From Sutcliffiella sp. FSL R7-0096 (GTDB lineage Bacteria; Bacillota; Bacilli; Bacillales; Bacillaceae_I), in the NCBI RefSeq assembly GCF_038595065.1, contig NZ_CP152003.1, positions 2,026,001 to 2,090,000 of the forward strand: 64,000 bases of DNA, given 5' to 3'. The position numbers were made by a program, and so were the translations under genes. The notes under the pieces were generated by a model, which was not told the DNA's origin, did no database searches, and saw nothing but the letters and a program-made list of their open reading frames with translations. How positions within the stretch are numbered: position 1 is the first letter of the stretch; every line of letters begins with the position of its first letter. Of the stretch, positions 1 to 8,140 are shown one piece after another.

Positions 1-1
1 A

Positions 2-1192
2 TCCAAAGGAATGGAAGTTGTATGCGGGGGGCATCCTGCAAGCATTTTTGACAAAAGGATAGATGTTGTGTTTAAAAACCCCGGCATTCCTTATAGTAAT
101 CCGTTAGTGGAACTTGCAATCCAAAAGGGCATATCCGTTTTAACAGAAGTGGAACTTGCTTATCAAATCAGTGAAGCTCCTTTTATTGGTATCACCGGTT
201 CCAATGGAAAAACGACAACCACTACGTTGATTGATGAAATGCTTGCTGCGGATCAAAAATTCCCTCTAATTGCAGGTAATATCGGAAAAGTATCCGTCGA
301 GGTAGCGCAGGAAGCATCAGGAAAAAATGTAATGGTTACGGAATTGTCCTCCTTTCAATTGATGGGAATTGACACTTTCCGTCCAAAGATATCCGTTCTG
401 TTGAACATTTTCGAAGCGCATCTGGATTATCACGGAACACTTGATGAGTATGCTAAAGCAAAAGCAAGGATCTTCAAGAATCAAACCAGTGATGATTTGG
501 CAGTGGTCAATGCAGATGATACGCAAGTGATGAGACTAGCTGAAGGGATCAAACCGTCACTTGTACCATTCTCTACTACGACTAAAGTGGATGGAGCGTA
601 TCTAGAAGATGGATACGTATGCTTTAAAGAGGAGAAAGTGATGGCTATTGAGGATATCGTGCTTCCGGGGAAGCATAATCTGGAAAATATCTTAGCCGCA
701 GTTGCTGCTGTGAAACTTATAGGTACCAGCGATAGTGCCATCCATAATGTGCTTTCCAACTTTTCAGGTGTAAAGCATCGACTACAGTTCATTGGGGAAA
801 TAGAGGGAAGGCGCTTCTATAATGATTCAAAAGCAACAAACATACTGGCAACACAAAAAGCACTTTCGGCCTTTGGCGAAAATGTCATCCTGCTTGCAGG
901 AGGACTTGATCGGGGAAATGATTTTGATGATCTCCTTCCATTCCTTGCAAATGTCAAAGTGCTTGTGACCTTTGGTGAAACTGCGGAGAAATTGAAGAGA
1001 ACAGCTACTTCAGCTGGAATAAAACAAATAAAACATGTCGATAATGTGGAAAAAGCCGTAACGGTTGCCTATGAGATGTCTGAAAGCGGAGATGTTATTC
1101 TATTGTCACCTGCTTGTGCAAGTTGGGATCAATATAAAACATTTGAGCAACGAGGAGACATTTTTATAGACGCCGTGCATAAGCTTAAATAA
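2..1192 (+). CDS. murD: UDP-N-acetylmuramoylalanine--D-glutamate ligase, 5' partial
   Basis: Cytoplasmic Mur ligase that adds D-glutamate to UDP-MurNAc-L-Ala using ATP. The frame is open to the window edge, so the N-terminus (about 55 residues compared with the usual 450) lies upstream; the ATG at 11 is internal. Visible: the ATP-binding P-loop [12 protein letters not shown] about 60 residues in, the central-domain stretch [15 protein letters not shown], and the C-terminal NDSKATN and LLAGGLDRG motifs typical of MurD. It is followed by a structured terminator and then spoVE, the same order as in B. subtilis. The identification is secure; only the true start is unseen. Confidence 0.96.
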   Translation, partial: SKGMEVVCGGHPASIFDKRIDVVFKNPGIPYSNPLVELAIQKGISVLTEVELAYQISEAPFIGITGSNGKTTTTTLIDEMLAADQKFPLIAGNIGKVSVEVAQEASGKNVMVTELSSFQLMGIDTFRPKISVLLNIFEAHLDYHGTLDEYAKAKARIFKNQTSDDLAVVNADDTQVMRLAEGIKPSLVPFSTTTKVDGAYLEDGYVCFKEEKVMAIEDIVLPGKHNLENILAAVAAVKLIGTSDSAIHNVLSNFSGVKHRLQFIGEIEGRRFYNDSKATNILATQKALSAFGENVILLAGGLDRGNDFDDLLPFLANVKVLVTFGETAEKLKRTATSAGIKQIKHVDNVEKAVTVAYEMSESGDVILLSPACASWDQYKTFEQRGDIFIDAVHKLK

Positions 1193-1210
1193 GGGCTTGG
1201 CCACATGTTC

Positions 1211-1274
1211 AAGAGGCTTTGTTCTGATAGCTCCCCCCTATAAGGCGGGCTGCATACGGACAAGGCCTTTTTTT
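1211..1274 (+). terminator. Intrinsic terminator between murD and spoVE, with an inner hairpin
   Basis: The arms GGCTTTGTTC (1215-1224) and GGACAAGGCC (1258-1267) pair over 10 positions including G-U pairs, and seven T follow (1268-1274). An inner arm, roughly 1230-1238 with 1244-1251, can form inside the loop. An upstream segment at 1191-1202 can also pair imperfectly with the same 3' arm, so alternative folding is possible. Seen by hand pairing only. Confidence 0.7.
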
Positions 1275-1348
1275 GGCTAACATTTTGAGGATGTAGTTTA
1301 TACGTGCACATCTAACTGCCCTAATATTTGTAGTAGAGGTGTTTCACG

Positions 1349-2449
1349 TTGGCAAATAAGCGATCAACCCCGGACATAATATTAATCTTAACCACCTTGA
1401 CCCTGCTCGCGGTCGGACTTATCATGGTGTACAGTGCAAGTGCGGTATGGGCTGATTACAAGTTCCAGGACACTTTCTTCTTTGCCAAACGGCAGCTGCT
1501 CTTTGCCGGATTAGGTGTGGTGGCGATGTTCTTTATCATGAATGTGGACTATTGGACATGGAGAACTTGGGCAAAGCTCATTATACTTGTTTGCTTCTTC
1601 CTTCTAGTCGTTGTATTAATTCCAGGCATAGGGATGGAACGAAATGGTTCGCGAAGTTGGATCGGGGTGGGTGCCTTCTCCGTTCAACCATCGGAATTTA
1701 TGAAAATTGCGATGATCACCTTTCTTGCCAAATATCTAAGTGAAAATCAAAAGAAAATCACCTCCTTTAAAAAAGGATTGGTTCCAAGTCTTTCGCTTGT
1801 CTTTTTGGCTTTTGGGATGATCATGTTGCAGCCCGACCTAGGAACCGGAACTGTAATGGTGGGTACTTGTATTGTCATGATTTATGTTGCTGGTGCAAGA
1901 ATCAGTCATTTCGTGGGGCTTGGGCTTATTGGTGTGGCTGGATTCGTTGTTCTTGTGTTATCCGCTCCATATCGAATAAAACGGATCACCTCTTTTTTAA
2001 ATCCTTGGGAAGATCCTTTAGGAAGTGGGTTTCAGATCATTCAATCCTTGTATGCAATAGGCCCAGGGGGGCTCCTGGGACTTGGGCTTGGGCAAAGCAG
2101 ACAGAAGTTCTTCTACTTACCAGAACCCCAAACGGATTTCATTTTTGCCATCCTTGCAGAGGAACTGGGCTTTATCGGGGGATCATTTGTCGTTCTTCTT
2201 TTTGCCCTTCTGTTATGGCGAGGGATAAGGATTGCTTTGGGGGCGCCTGATCTGTATGGGAGCTTTTTGGCAGTTGGAATCATTGCGATGATCGCCATTC
2301 AGGTTATCATTAATGTAGGGGTGGTAACGGGACTTATGCCTGTTACCGGAATTACCCTTCCATTCCTCAGCTACGGTGGTTCATCCTTAACACTCATGTT
2401 ACTTGCAGTAGGCGTTCTTTTAAATATAAGTAGATACGCAAAATATTGA
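1349..2449 (+). CDS. spoVE: SEDS-family peptidoglycan polymerase/flippase-like protein SpoVE (FtsW/RodA family)
   Basis: Polytopic membrane protein of 366 aa, the usual SEDS length, needed in Bacillus for spore cortex peptidoglycan; the family holds glycosyltransferases that polymerise lipid II. About ten hydrophobic segments can be seen. Family hallmarks include NGSRSWIG with VQPSEFMK (about residues 100-115), QPDLGTG in the middle and the C-terminal GLMPVTGITLPFLSYGGSS. Start is TTG at 1349 after AGAGGTG. Position next to murD matches SpoVE in B. subtilis, but sequence alone does not fully separate it from an FtsW paralogue. It is bracketed by terminators, so it may be transcribed largely alone here. 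Confidence 0.9.
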   Translation: MANKRSTPDIILILTTLTLLAVGLIMVYSASAVWADYKFQDTFFFAKRQLLFAGLGVVAMFFIMNVDYWTWRTWAKLIILVCFFLLVVVLIPGIGMERNGSRSWIGVGAFSVQPSEFMKIAMITFLAKYLSENQKKITSFKKGLVPSLSLVFLAFGMIMLQPDLGTGTVMVGTCIVMIYVAGARISHFVGLGLIGVAGFVVLVLSAPYRIKRITSFLNPWEDPLGSGFQIIQSLYAIGPGGLLGLGLGQSRQKFFYLPEPQTDFIFAILAEELGFIGGSFVVLLFALLLWRGIRIALGAPDLYGSFLAVGIIAMIAIQVIINVGVVTGLMPVTGITLPFLSYGGSSLTLMLLAVGVLLNISRYAKY

Positions 2450-2453
2450 ATGT

Positions 2454-2481
2454 AGCCGATCCTTTGTGGGTCGGCTTTTCT
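2454..2481 (+). terminator. Intrinsic terminator after spoVE
   Basis: AGCCGA (2454-2459) pairs with TCGGCT (2471-2476), with additional inner C-G pairs, and is followed by TTTTC. It separates spoVE from murB, which are in one transcription unit (with murG between them) in B. subtilis. Confidence 0.7.
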
Positions 2482-2893
2482 ATTACAATACTGGACATTA
2501 TATGACAAAAAATAAAAATTTCATTACAATAACTAATATTCGTTGCACATCTTTAACAAGGGATATACTATTAAAGTATTGTGCGATAAATATTTGCGCA
2601 ATGTTATTTCATAACAGGGAGTTTCAGTTTAAGAAAATTTGCCATAATGACAAAAACAGGTTTAGGATATAGGTACAATCGGGTACATAAATATAGTCCT
2701 TTTTATACTAATTACATAATTGTCATGAAACAGATATCAAATAATTGAATCTTGTAGGCTGATGTACCGTTACTATTCAACATGCATACTATAGGTAGTA
2801 TCAGTTACGGACTCAATGAAACGATATCTTATTTTCCTACTTTTAAAGGTTATGAAAATTGCTATATGAACGTGGATTTAGGAGGATTTTATA
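2482..2893 (+). other. AT-rich intergenic region at the position expected for murG
   Basis: About 410 bp between spoVE and murB with no believable gene. The only open frame, 2466-2672, has no ribosome-binding site and low-complexity composition. In B. subtilis and many relatives murG lies here. I find no MurG motif or fragment in any frame, so this looks like a clean absence rather than a decayed copy. The 3' end holds a possible sporulation promoter and the murB ribosome-binding site. Confidence 0.7.
2765..2793 (+). promoter_or_regulatory. Possible SigK-type promoter upstream of murB
   Basis: TACC (2765-2768), then 15 nt, then GCATACTATA (2784-2793) fits the mother-cell SigK pattern (AC-containing -35, GCATAnnnTA -10). 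SigE would need CATACAnT, which has one mismatch here, and a -35 that I do not see. Pattern match only. Confidence 0.3.
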
Positions 2894-3802
2894 TTGGAAC
2901 AATTAGTAAAGGAATTAAAAGATAAGGAAGTAGGTAAAGTCCTTACGAAAGAACCATTGGCGAACCATACGACCATGAAAATCGGTGGGCCTGCCGATGT
3001 TTTGGTAGAACCGAAGAGCCTGGAAATGCTTCAAGAAACGATGAAAATCATCAATCGTCATAATGTGAAGTGGACAGCGATTGGACGCGGATCTAACCTA
3101 TTGGTTTCAGATCTAGGAATAGAAGGAGTCGTCATCAAGCTTGGAGCTGGTATGGATCATATGGAGTTGAAAGAGAACGAAGTCCATGTTGGCGGCGGCT
3201 ATTCCTTGATAAAGCTTGTGACCATCATCAGCAAAAAAGGACTTTCTAATCTTGAGTTTGCCGCAGGCATCCCTGGAACAGTCGGAGGGGCGGTCTATAT
3301 GAACGCAGGCGCCCATGGATCAGACATGTCCAAAGTACTGAAAAAAGCCCATATTCTGTTTGAGGATGGAAAGATGGAATGGCTCACTGCGGAACAATTA
3401 AAGTTTTCCTACCGTACCTCTCTGCTACAAAAAGAGAGACCAGGCATCTGTCTTGAAGCGGTGTTGAATGTAGGAGAGGGAAACAGGGAGGAGATTGTCG
3501 CCCTGCTCCAAAAGAATAAAGATTATCGCAGGGACACCCAACCTTTTAACTACCCTTGTGCGGGAAGCATTTTCAGAAATCCGCTTCCAAATTATGCAGG
3601 TCAGCTTATTGAAAAAGCGGGGCTAAAGGGCTATAAGATAGGGGGAGCGAAAGTCTCCGATATGCATGCCAATTTCATCGTCAATGATGGAGGGGCTAAA
3701 GCTCAAGATGTCTTGGACTTGATTGGATATATCAAGAAGACAATCCTTGAGGAAGACAATATTCAACTGGAAACCGAGGTTGAAATTATAGGAAGAAAAT
3801 AG
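2894..3802 (+). CDS. murB: UDP-N-acetylenolpyruvoylglucosamine reductase
   Basis: FAD-dependent cytoplasmic reductase that uses NADPH to convert UDP-GlcNAc-enolpyruvate into UDP-MurNAc, the second committed step of peptidoglycan synthesis. 302 aa, normal for the type IIa Bacillus enzyme. FAD-binding features are clear: [10 protein letters not shown] (about 64-73) and [19 protein letters not shown] (about 124-142). The catalytic serine region CAGSIFRNP and the C-terminal glutamate segment follow. Start is TTG at 2894 behind GGAGGATTTT. murB normally follows murG; here it follows a 440-bp gap with a terminator and so probably has its own promoter. Confidence 0.97.
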   Translation: MEQLVKELKDKEVGKVLTKEPLANHTTMKIGGPADVLVEPKSLEMLQETMKIINRHNVKWTAIGRGSNLLVSDLGIEGVVIKLGAGMDHMELKENEVHVGGGYSLIKLVTIISKKGLSNLEFAAGIPGTVGGAVYMNAGAHGSDMSKVLKKAHILFEDGKMEWLTAEQLKFSYRTSLLQKERPGICLEAVLNVGEGNREEIVALLQKNKDYRRDTQPFNYPCAGSIFRNPLPNYAGQLIEKAGLKGYKIGGAKVSDMHANFIVNDGGAKAQDVLDLIGYIKKTILEEDNIQLETEVEIIGRK

Positions 3803-3833
3803 TAGATATTTTCCGTATTTTTCACCCCGCATA

Positions 3834-3842
3834 TGATATAAT
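3834..3842 (+). promoter_or_regulatory. Candidate extended -10 promoter before divIB
   Basis: TGA followed by TATAAT (3837-3842) gives an extended -10 element; no good -35 is seen at 16-18 bp. It lies in the 108-bp murB-divIB gap. Confidence 0.35.
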
Positions 3843-3910
3843 TATGCTAGAAAATCTATGCATAATAACAGCGATGCCTAATGGCGCGCGGTGGGGTGAA
3901 GAAGTTCTAA

Positions 3911-4702
3911 ATGGAAAAAGGGAAAGTATTGACGTTAGAAGATCGTGTACCTAAAATCAAACAGCAGAGAAAGCAAAAGGCAAACAGGAGATTGGTTATA
4001 TATCTGTCCTTATTTTTCATTTTATTGTTTTTGATTATTTACTCGCAATCTTCATTGAGTAAGGTCTCCGGGATCACAGTAGATGGGAATGTCCATGTGA
4101 CGGAAGATGAGATCATTAAATTAAGTGAGATTACGAAAGAGACAAGCATCTGGAGAGTGAATGAAGAGACCGTCGCTGAAATGATCCAGCAACATAAAGA
4201 AATTTCTGGAACTGTGGTTCAAAGGAAGTTTCCAAATAGTGTAGAAATCAGTATTGAAGAATATAAACGGATTGCATATATATATGAAAGCGGGAATTAT
4301 TATCCTGTCATGGAAAACGGTAAAATGCTTTCTGTTATGGACGATGAAGATGCTCTTCCTGATGATGCACCACTCATGATGAATTGGAAAAATGGAGAAA
4401 TGGTCGAGAACTTTATTGGAGAATTGATCAAACTACCGGAATCCATCATCTATTCCATCTCGGAGATACATCATACTCCGTCTGACATCGATCCTTATCA
4501 TATCACCATGTTTATGAATGATGGCTTTGAAGTAAGTGCAACCGTCAGAGACTTCTCGAGCAAGATGCTTGCCTACCCTTCTATCGTTGAACAATTGGAT
4601 CCATCTGTTAAGGGCGTCATCAACCTGGAGGTAGGAACTTTTTTCAAGCCATATGAAACAGCTGGAGAGGAAGAGGAAGAAACAGATGAAAGTGACAGGT
4701 AA
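3911..4702 (+). CDS. divIB: Cell division protein DivIB (FtsQ family)
   Basis: Bitopic membrane protein of the divisome that works with FtsL and DivIC in septal peptidoglycan synthesis. 263 aa: a short basic cytoplasmic tail rich in K/R/Q (residues 1-28), one membrane segment (about 29-46), then a POTRA domain starting near SGITVDGNVHVTEDEI and a beta domain. The C-terminus is strongly acidic, as in Bacillus DivIB. Start is ATG 3911 behind GGGGTGAAG. It overlaps the next gene by 17 bp. The position after murB matches B. subtilis. Confidence 0.93.
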   Translation: MEKGKVLTLEDRVPKIKQQRKQKANRRLVIYLSLFFILLFLIIYSQSSLSKVSGITVDGNVHVTEDEIIKLSEITKETSIWRVNEETVAEMIQQHKEISGTVVQRKFPNSVEISIEEYKRIAYIYESGNYYPVMENGKMLSVMDDEDALPDDAPLMMNWKNGEMVENFIGELIKLPESIIYSISEIHHTPSDIDPYHITMFMNDGFEVSATVRDFSSKMLAYPSIVEQLDPSVKGVINLEVGTFFKPYETAGEEEEETDESDR

Positions 4703-5372
4703 ACATGTTGTCTTATCTTTCGTATGTCTTGTCCTTGGATTTATCGTGTCTTATTCGTATCAACTTACACAAGAGGAAGAAGTCTTGGGCACAGACAGAC
4801 AATGGCAACGTGATCGAGCAATAAGGGAAGCCCTGATCAGAACGGAAGAGAGAAACTTGGAGTTGCAATTAGAGCTTCAAGAAAAACAAGAGGCAGTACA
4901 AACCATTGAAGAAGAGCTTGCCACTGGAGAACAGCTACTATTTAACCTAGTAGAGGACGTGGACAAGCTTAGAATGTACAATGGAAATGTCAAAGTCCAG
5001 GGAGAAGGGGTGGAGGTAACGTTGGCTGACGCCTCCTATGTCCCTTCCGAAGAGAATATAAATAATTATATTGTTCATGAAAGCCATGTATTCAAGGTGA
5101 TGAACGAAATGTTTATATCAGGCGCTGCTGCAATCGCCATCAACGGACAAAGGATTACGAAAGATTCTTATGTCATTTGTAATGGTCCTGTCATTACGAT
5201 AGATGGAAATCAATACCCTGCTCCTTTCGTCATTTCCGCTATTGGAGATTCTGACGTATTGATACCGGCACTTAATATACTTGGCGGTGTGAAGGACCAG
5301 TTGATTGCCGACAATATTACAGTGAAAATCCAGAAGAAGGATTTGGTAGTGCTTGACCCTGTTATTCGATAA
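4686..5372 (+). CDS. ylxW: DUF881 family membrane-anchored protein YlxW
   Basis: Conserved dcw-cluster protein of unknown function. 228 aa from ATG 4686, which has GAGGAAGA upstream; the in-frame ATG at 4653 lies deeper inside divIB and lacks a good site. Visible: an N-terminal membrane segment (about 6-24), a charged coiled-coil region (about 35-80, rich in E, Q, L), and the extracytoplasmic DUF881 domain. In B. subtilis it lies between divIB and a second DUF881 paralogue, as here. A role in division or envelope work is inferred only from context. Confidence 0.88.
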   Translation: MKVTGKHVVLSFVCLVLGFIVSYSYQLTQEEEVLGTDRQWQRDRAIREALIRTEERNLELQLELQEKQEAVQTIEEELATGEQLLFNLVEDVDKLRMYNGNVKVQGEGVEVTLADASYVPSEENINNYIVHESHVFKVMNEMFISGAAAIAINGQRITKDSYVICNGPVITIDGNQYPAPFVISAIGDSDVLIPALNILGGVKDQLIADNITVKIQKKDLVVLDPVIR

Positions 5373-5434
5373 TCTCTGTTGAAAGGACATCAGCAGTAGT
5401 GACTTTAAGGCATACTACTGATTAGTAAGGTTAG

Positions 5435-6160
5435 GTGTACAAGTTGGATAAACGTAAATTCAGTTTTACTATCATAACTGTTATTGTCGGATTGATGATC
5501 GCCATCCAGTTTCAAACGGTAAAGCAACCAATTATACGTGACACACGTGATACTTGGCAGCTTCGAAGTGATTTGAATCGCGAGCAGGAAATTCAGTCCC
5601 AGATAATCCAGGAAATCAGGAAATACGATAAAATGCTACAAGAGTATTCCAAAGAACGGGATGAATCCAAAGAAAACATCGTTCGGGAAACCTTGGAAGA
5701 ACTTAAAAGAGAAGCAGGGTTAACAGAAATGAGTGGACCGGGCATAAAGATGGCAGTCAAACCTTTGTTTGATGAAGATATAATTGGAAATGTACAGGAA
5801 AACATCTCAGCTGATCTTCTGAGGAGATTTGTAAATGAACTGAATTCCTATGGTGTAGAGGAAATAAGCATTGCAAATCAACGGGTTGTCAGCAATACGG
5901 TCATCCGTGAAATAAATGGCCGTACGAAAGTGAATAATGCTTGGATACCTAATGTAAATTTCGAAATCATCGTGATAACGAGCGATCCAACAAAACTTTA
6001 TAACAGATTGCAAGTATCAAGAGCAATGGATGAATTCGCAATAGAAAACCTGCTATTGGAAGTGTCCACGCCGATCAATCAAGTAACCGTCCCAGCTTAT
6101 GACGAGCAAATTCGTGTGAAGTTCATGGAACCGGTTAAAGCTGGGAAGGAGGGGGACTAA
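5435..6160 (+). CDS. ylxX: DUF881 family membrane-anchored protein YlxX
   Basis: Paralogue of the preceding gene: N-terminal membrane segment (about 11-27), a coiled-coil stretch (about 45-90), then DUF881 with SGPGIKMAVKPLFDE, SYGVEEISIANQRV and a C-terminal beta-rich part. Function unknown. The start is uncertain: GTG 5435 has only AAGG 4 nt upstream, whereas TTG 5444 has AGGTG at 6 nt and would shorten the protein by three residues. It is followed two bases later by sbp, which suggests coupled translation. Confidence 0.86.
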   Translation: MYKLDKRKFSFTIITVIVGLMIAIQFQTVKQPIIRDTRDTWQLRSDLNREQEIQSQIIQEIRKYDKMLQEYSKERDESKENIVRETLEELKREAGLTEMSGPGIKMAVKPLFDEDIIGNVQENISADLLRRFVNELNSYGVEEISIANQRVVSNTVIREINGRTKVNNAWIPNVNFEIIVITSDPTKLYNRLQVSRAMDEFAIENLLLEVSTPINQVTVPAYDEQIRVKFMEPVKAGKEGD

Positions 6161-6162
6161 CG

Positions 6163-6525
6163 ATGTGGCTTCCTCTCCTTGGGTTGATCATAGGAATTGT
6201 TTTGGGGCTCTATTCGGAAATCCGGGTGCCTGACGAATATTCCAATTATTTATCAATTGCAGTGCTGGCTGCACTGGATACATTGTTTGGTGGAATACGC
6301 GCCCATCTGCAAAACAATTATGATGATAAAGTATTTGTATCAGGGTTTTTCTTTAATATCCTCCTTGCTGCAAGTTTAGCTTTTCTAGGCGTACATCTTG
6401 GTGTAGACTTATATTTAGCTGCCGTTTTCGCCTTCGGTGTAAGGCTTTTCCAAAACATTGCAGTGATAAGAAGGATATTATTATCCAAATGGTCGCTTTC
6501 TAAAGAAAAAAACGAAAAAAAATGA
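6163..6525 (+). CDS. sbp: Small basic membrane protein Sbp (DUF1290)
   Basis: 120-aa hydrophobic protein with three or four membrane segments and a basic tail (KWSLSKEKNEKK). The length and position before ftsA match B. subtilis Sbp, whose function is not established. Conserved stretches include YLSIAVLAALDTLFGGIRA and FQNIAVIRRILL. ATG 6163 is preceded by AAGGAGGGGG. Confidence 0.9.
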   Translation: MWLPLLGLIIGIVLGLYSEIRVPDEYSNYLSIAVLAALDTLFGGIRAHLQNNYDDKVFVSGFFFNILLAASLAFLGVHLGVDLYLAAVFAFGVRLFQNIAVIRRILLSKWSLSKEKNEKK

Positions 6526-6534
6526 TTTTAAAAA

Positions 6535-6574
6535 AGGGAAAACATCATATTTGTGGAATACTTTCTAATATAAT
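6535..6574 (+). promoter_or_regulatory. Candidate SigH-type and SigA -10 elements upstream of ftsA
   Basis: AGGGAAAA (from 6535) followed by GGAAT (6555-6559) resembles a SigH promoter, and TATAAT at 6569-6574 could serve SigA, though its -35 is poor. In B. subtilis ftsAZ is known to have a SigH-dependent promoter that raises expression at sporulation. Match is approximate. Confidence 0.35.
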
Positions 6575-6639
6575 ATGTTTTTTCAGATGTTGTTCTTAAA
6601 TAATTGGTTGTTTTTAGGATTAGAAGGAGGTGCCATAGA

Positions 6640-7932
6640 ATGAACAGCAATGAAATATACGTCAGTTTGGACATCGGTACATCCAGTGTTAAAGTAATCA
6701 TTGGAGAAATGGTGAATGATACTTTAAATATAATTGGAGTCGGTAATGTAAAATCAACAGGATTAAGAAAAGGATCTATAGTAGACATAGATGAAACTGT
6801 TCATTCCATTAACAAGGCGATCGAACAAGCTGAGAGAATGGTAGGGATGCCAATTAATAGAGTGGTGGTTGGTGTCACCGGAAACCATGTACAACTTCAG
6901 GATTGCCATGGAGTGGTTGCCGTTTCAAGTGAAAACAGGGAAATAGGGGATGAAGACATAGCACGCGTCATTGATGCAGCACAGGTCTTTTCCATTCCTC
7001 CTGAAAGGGAAATCATCGACTGTATCCCCAAGCAGTTCATCGTTGACGGATTGGATGAAATTAATGATCCAAGAGGCATGCTTGGTGTTCGGCTTGAAAT
7101 GGAAGGTACCATTATTACAGGGTCAAAAACAGTCTTACATAACTTACTGCGTTGTGTAGAGAAAGCTGGATTGGAAATTACGGATATCTGCTTGCAGCCG
7201 CTTGCATCCGGATCAATCGCATTGTCAAAAGATGAGCGTAATCTAGGTGTGGCCCTAGTGGATATTGGTGGTGGGTCAACTACCATTGCCGTTTTTGAGG
7301 ATGGCTTCCTAAAAGCGACAAGTGTCCTGCCAGTCGGAGGAGAGTACATCACCAAAGACATTTCAATAGGGTTGCGCACATCCACGGAAGACGCAGAAAA
7401 TATTAAGCAAAAACATGGACATGCATTTTATGATCATGCATCTGATGAAGAGGTGTTCAGTGTACCTATCATTGGTAGCGATCAGCATCAACAGTTTAGC
7501 CAGCTTGAGATATCTGATATTATTGAAGCAAGAATGGAAGAGATATTCGATCTTGTGCAACATGAGATCAAGAGATTAGGTGTTCGCGAGATTCCAGGGG
7601 GGTTTGTATTAACCGGTGGAGTTGTATCCATGCCAGGCGTACTGGAATTGGCGCAATTGATACTTAACAACAATGTAAGAAAAGCTGTTCCGGACTATAT
7701 TGGCGTAAGGGAGCCTCAATATACAACAGGAGTAGGACTTATCCAATTTGCATATAAAAATGCAAAACTACAAGGTAGGAAAATTGAAACTACAACAGCA
7801 CCGAGTGAATACCCTGAAAAACAACGTAGTGGAAAACAAACTCAGCAAAAAGGAAAGCAAGCGAAGCCTGTAAACGAAGAAGAAAAAGTAGGAAACAAAG
7901 TAAAAAAATTCTTCGGACTATTCTTTGAATAA
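6640..7932 (+). CDS. ftsA: Cell division protein FtsA
   Basis: Actin-like ATPase that tethers FtsZ filaments to the membrane. 430 aa from ATG 6640, which has AAGGAGGTG 7 nt upstream; a longer frame from TTG 6604 would place that site inside the gene. Motifs: YVSLDIGTSSVKVIIGE (phosphate 1, near the N-terminus), VDIGGGSTTIAVF (phosphate 2), FVLTGGVVSMPG (adenosine loop) and a basic amphipathic C-terminus ending KKFFGLFFE, the likely membrane-targeting helix. It is followed by a repeat element before ftsZ, although the two are probably still co-transcribed. Confidence 0.98.
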   Translation: MNSNEIYVSLDIGTSSVKVIIGEMVNDTLNIIGVGNVKSTGLRKGSIVDIDETVHSINKAIEQAERMVGMPINRVVVGVTGNHVQLQDCHGVVAVSSENREIGDEDIARVIDAAQVFSIPPEREIIDCIPKQFIVDGLDEINDPRGMLGVRLEMEGTIITGSKTVLHNLLRCVEKAGLEITDICLQPLASGSIALSKDERNLGVALVDIGGGSTTIAVFEDGFLKATSVLPVGGEYITKDISIGLRTSTEDAENIKQKHGHAFYDHASDEEVFSVPIIGSDQHQQFSQLEISDIIEARMEEIFDLVQHEIKRLGVREIPGGFVLTGGVVSMPGVLELAQLILNNNVRKAVPDYIGVREPQYTTGVGLIQFAYKNAKLQGRKIETTTAPSEYPEKQRSGKQTQQKGKQAKPVNEEEKVGNKVKKFFGLFFE

Positions 7933-7950
7933 TACTGATTAATAGATAAC

Positions 7951-8088
7951 CTAGCTGTTGATTGTAGCAGAGGGCGAAGACTCTTGAGGGAGATAGCGCT
8001 AGATGGAGAACCCGCCGGCTTGCCGGGGAGGCTACACCAGCGCCCCTAGGAAAGCAAAGCCCAGTGCTGAAAACAACTGCGGTGTATA
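7951..8088 (+). repeat. Dispersed non-coding repeat, copy A, between ftsA and ftsZ
   Basis: About 138 bp starting CTAGCTGTTGATTG and ending near AAACAACTGCGGTG, so the ends are imperfect inverted repeats. It shares GCGAAGACT, GGGAGATAGCG and GCGCCCCTAGGAAAGC blocks with the copy at 9419-9556 and with fragments at 17401-17722. No coding potential. It separates two genes that lie almost adjacent in B. subtilis. Confidence 0.8.
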
Positions 8089-8140
8089 ACGATAATTGGC
8101 ATATGCTTGCAAGTACTTTCGAGAAATAGGAGGAACAGTC

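Noticed and set aside
2466-2672. 68-aa open frame between spoVE and murB
   Set aside because: It starts inside the spoVE terminator, lacks a ribosome-binding site, and has AT-driven composition.
7951-8088. Insertion sequence or transposase remnant
   Set aside because: Although the ends are inverted, no transposase frame, fragment or clear target-site duplication is seen in any copy; it is listed as a non-coding repeat only.
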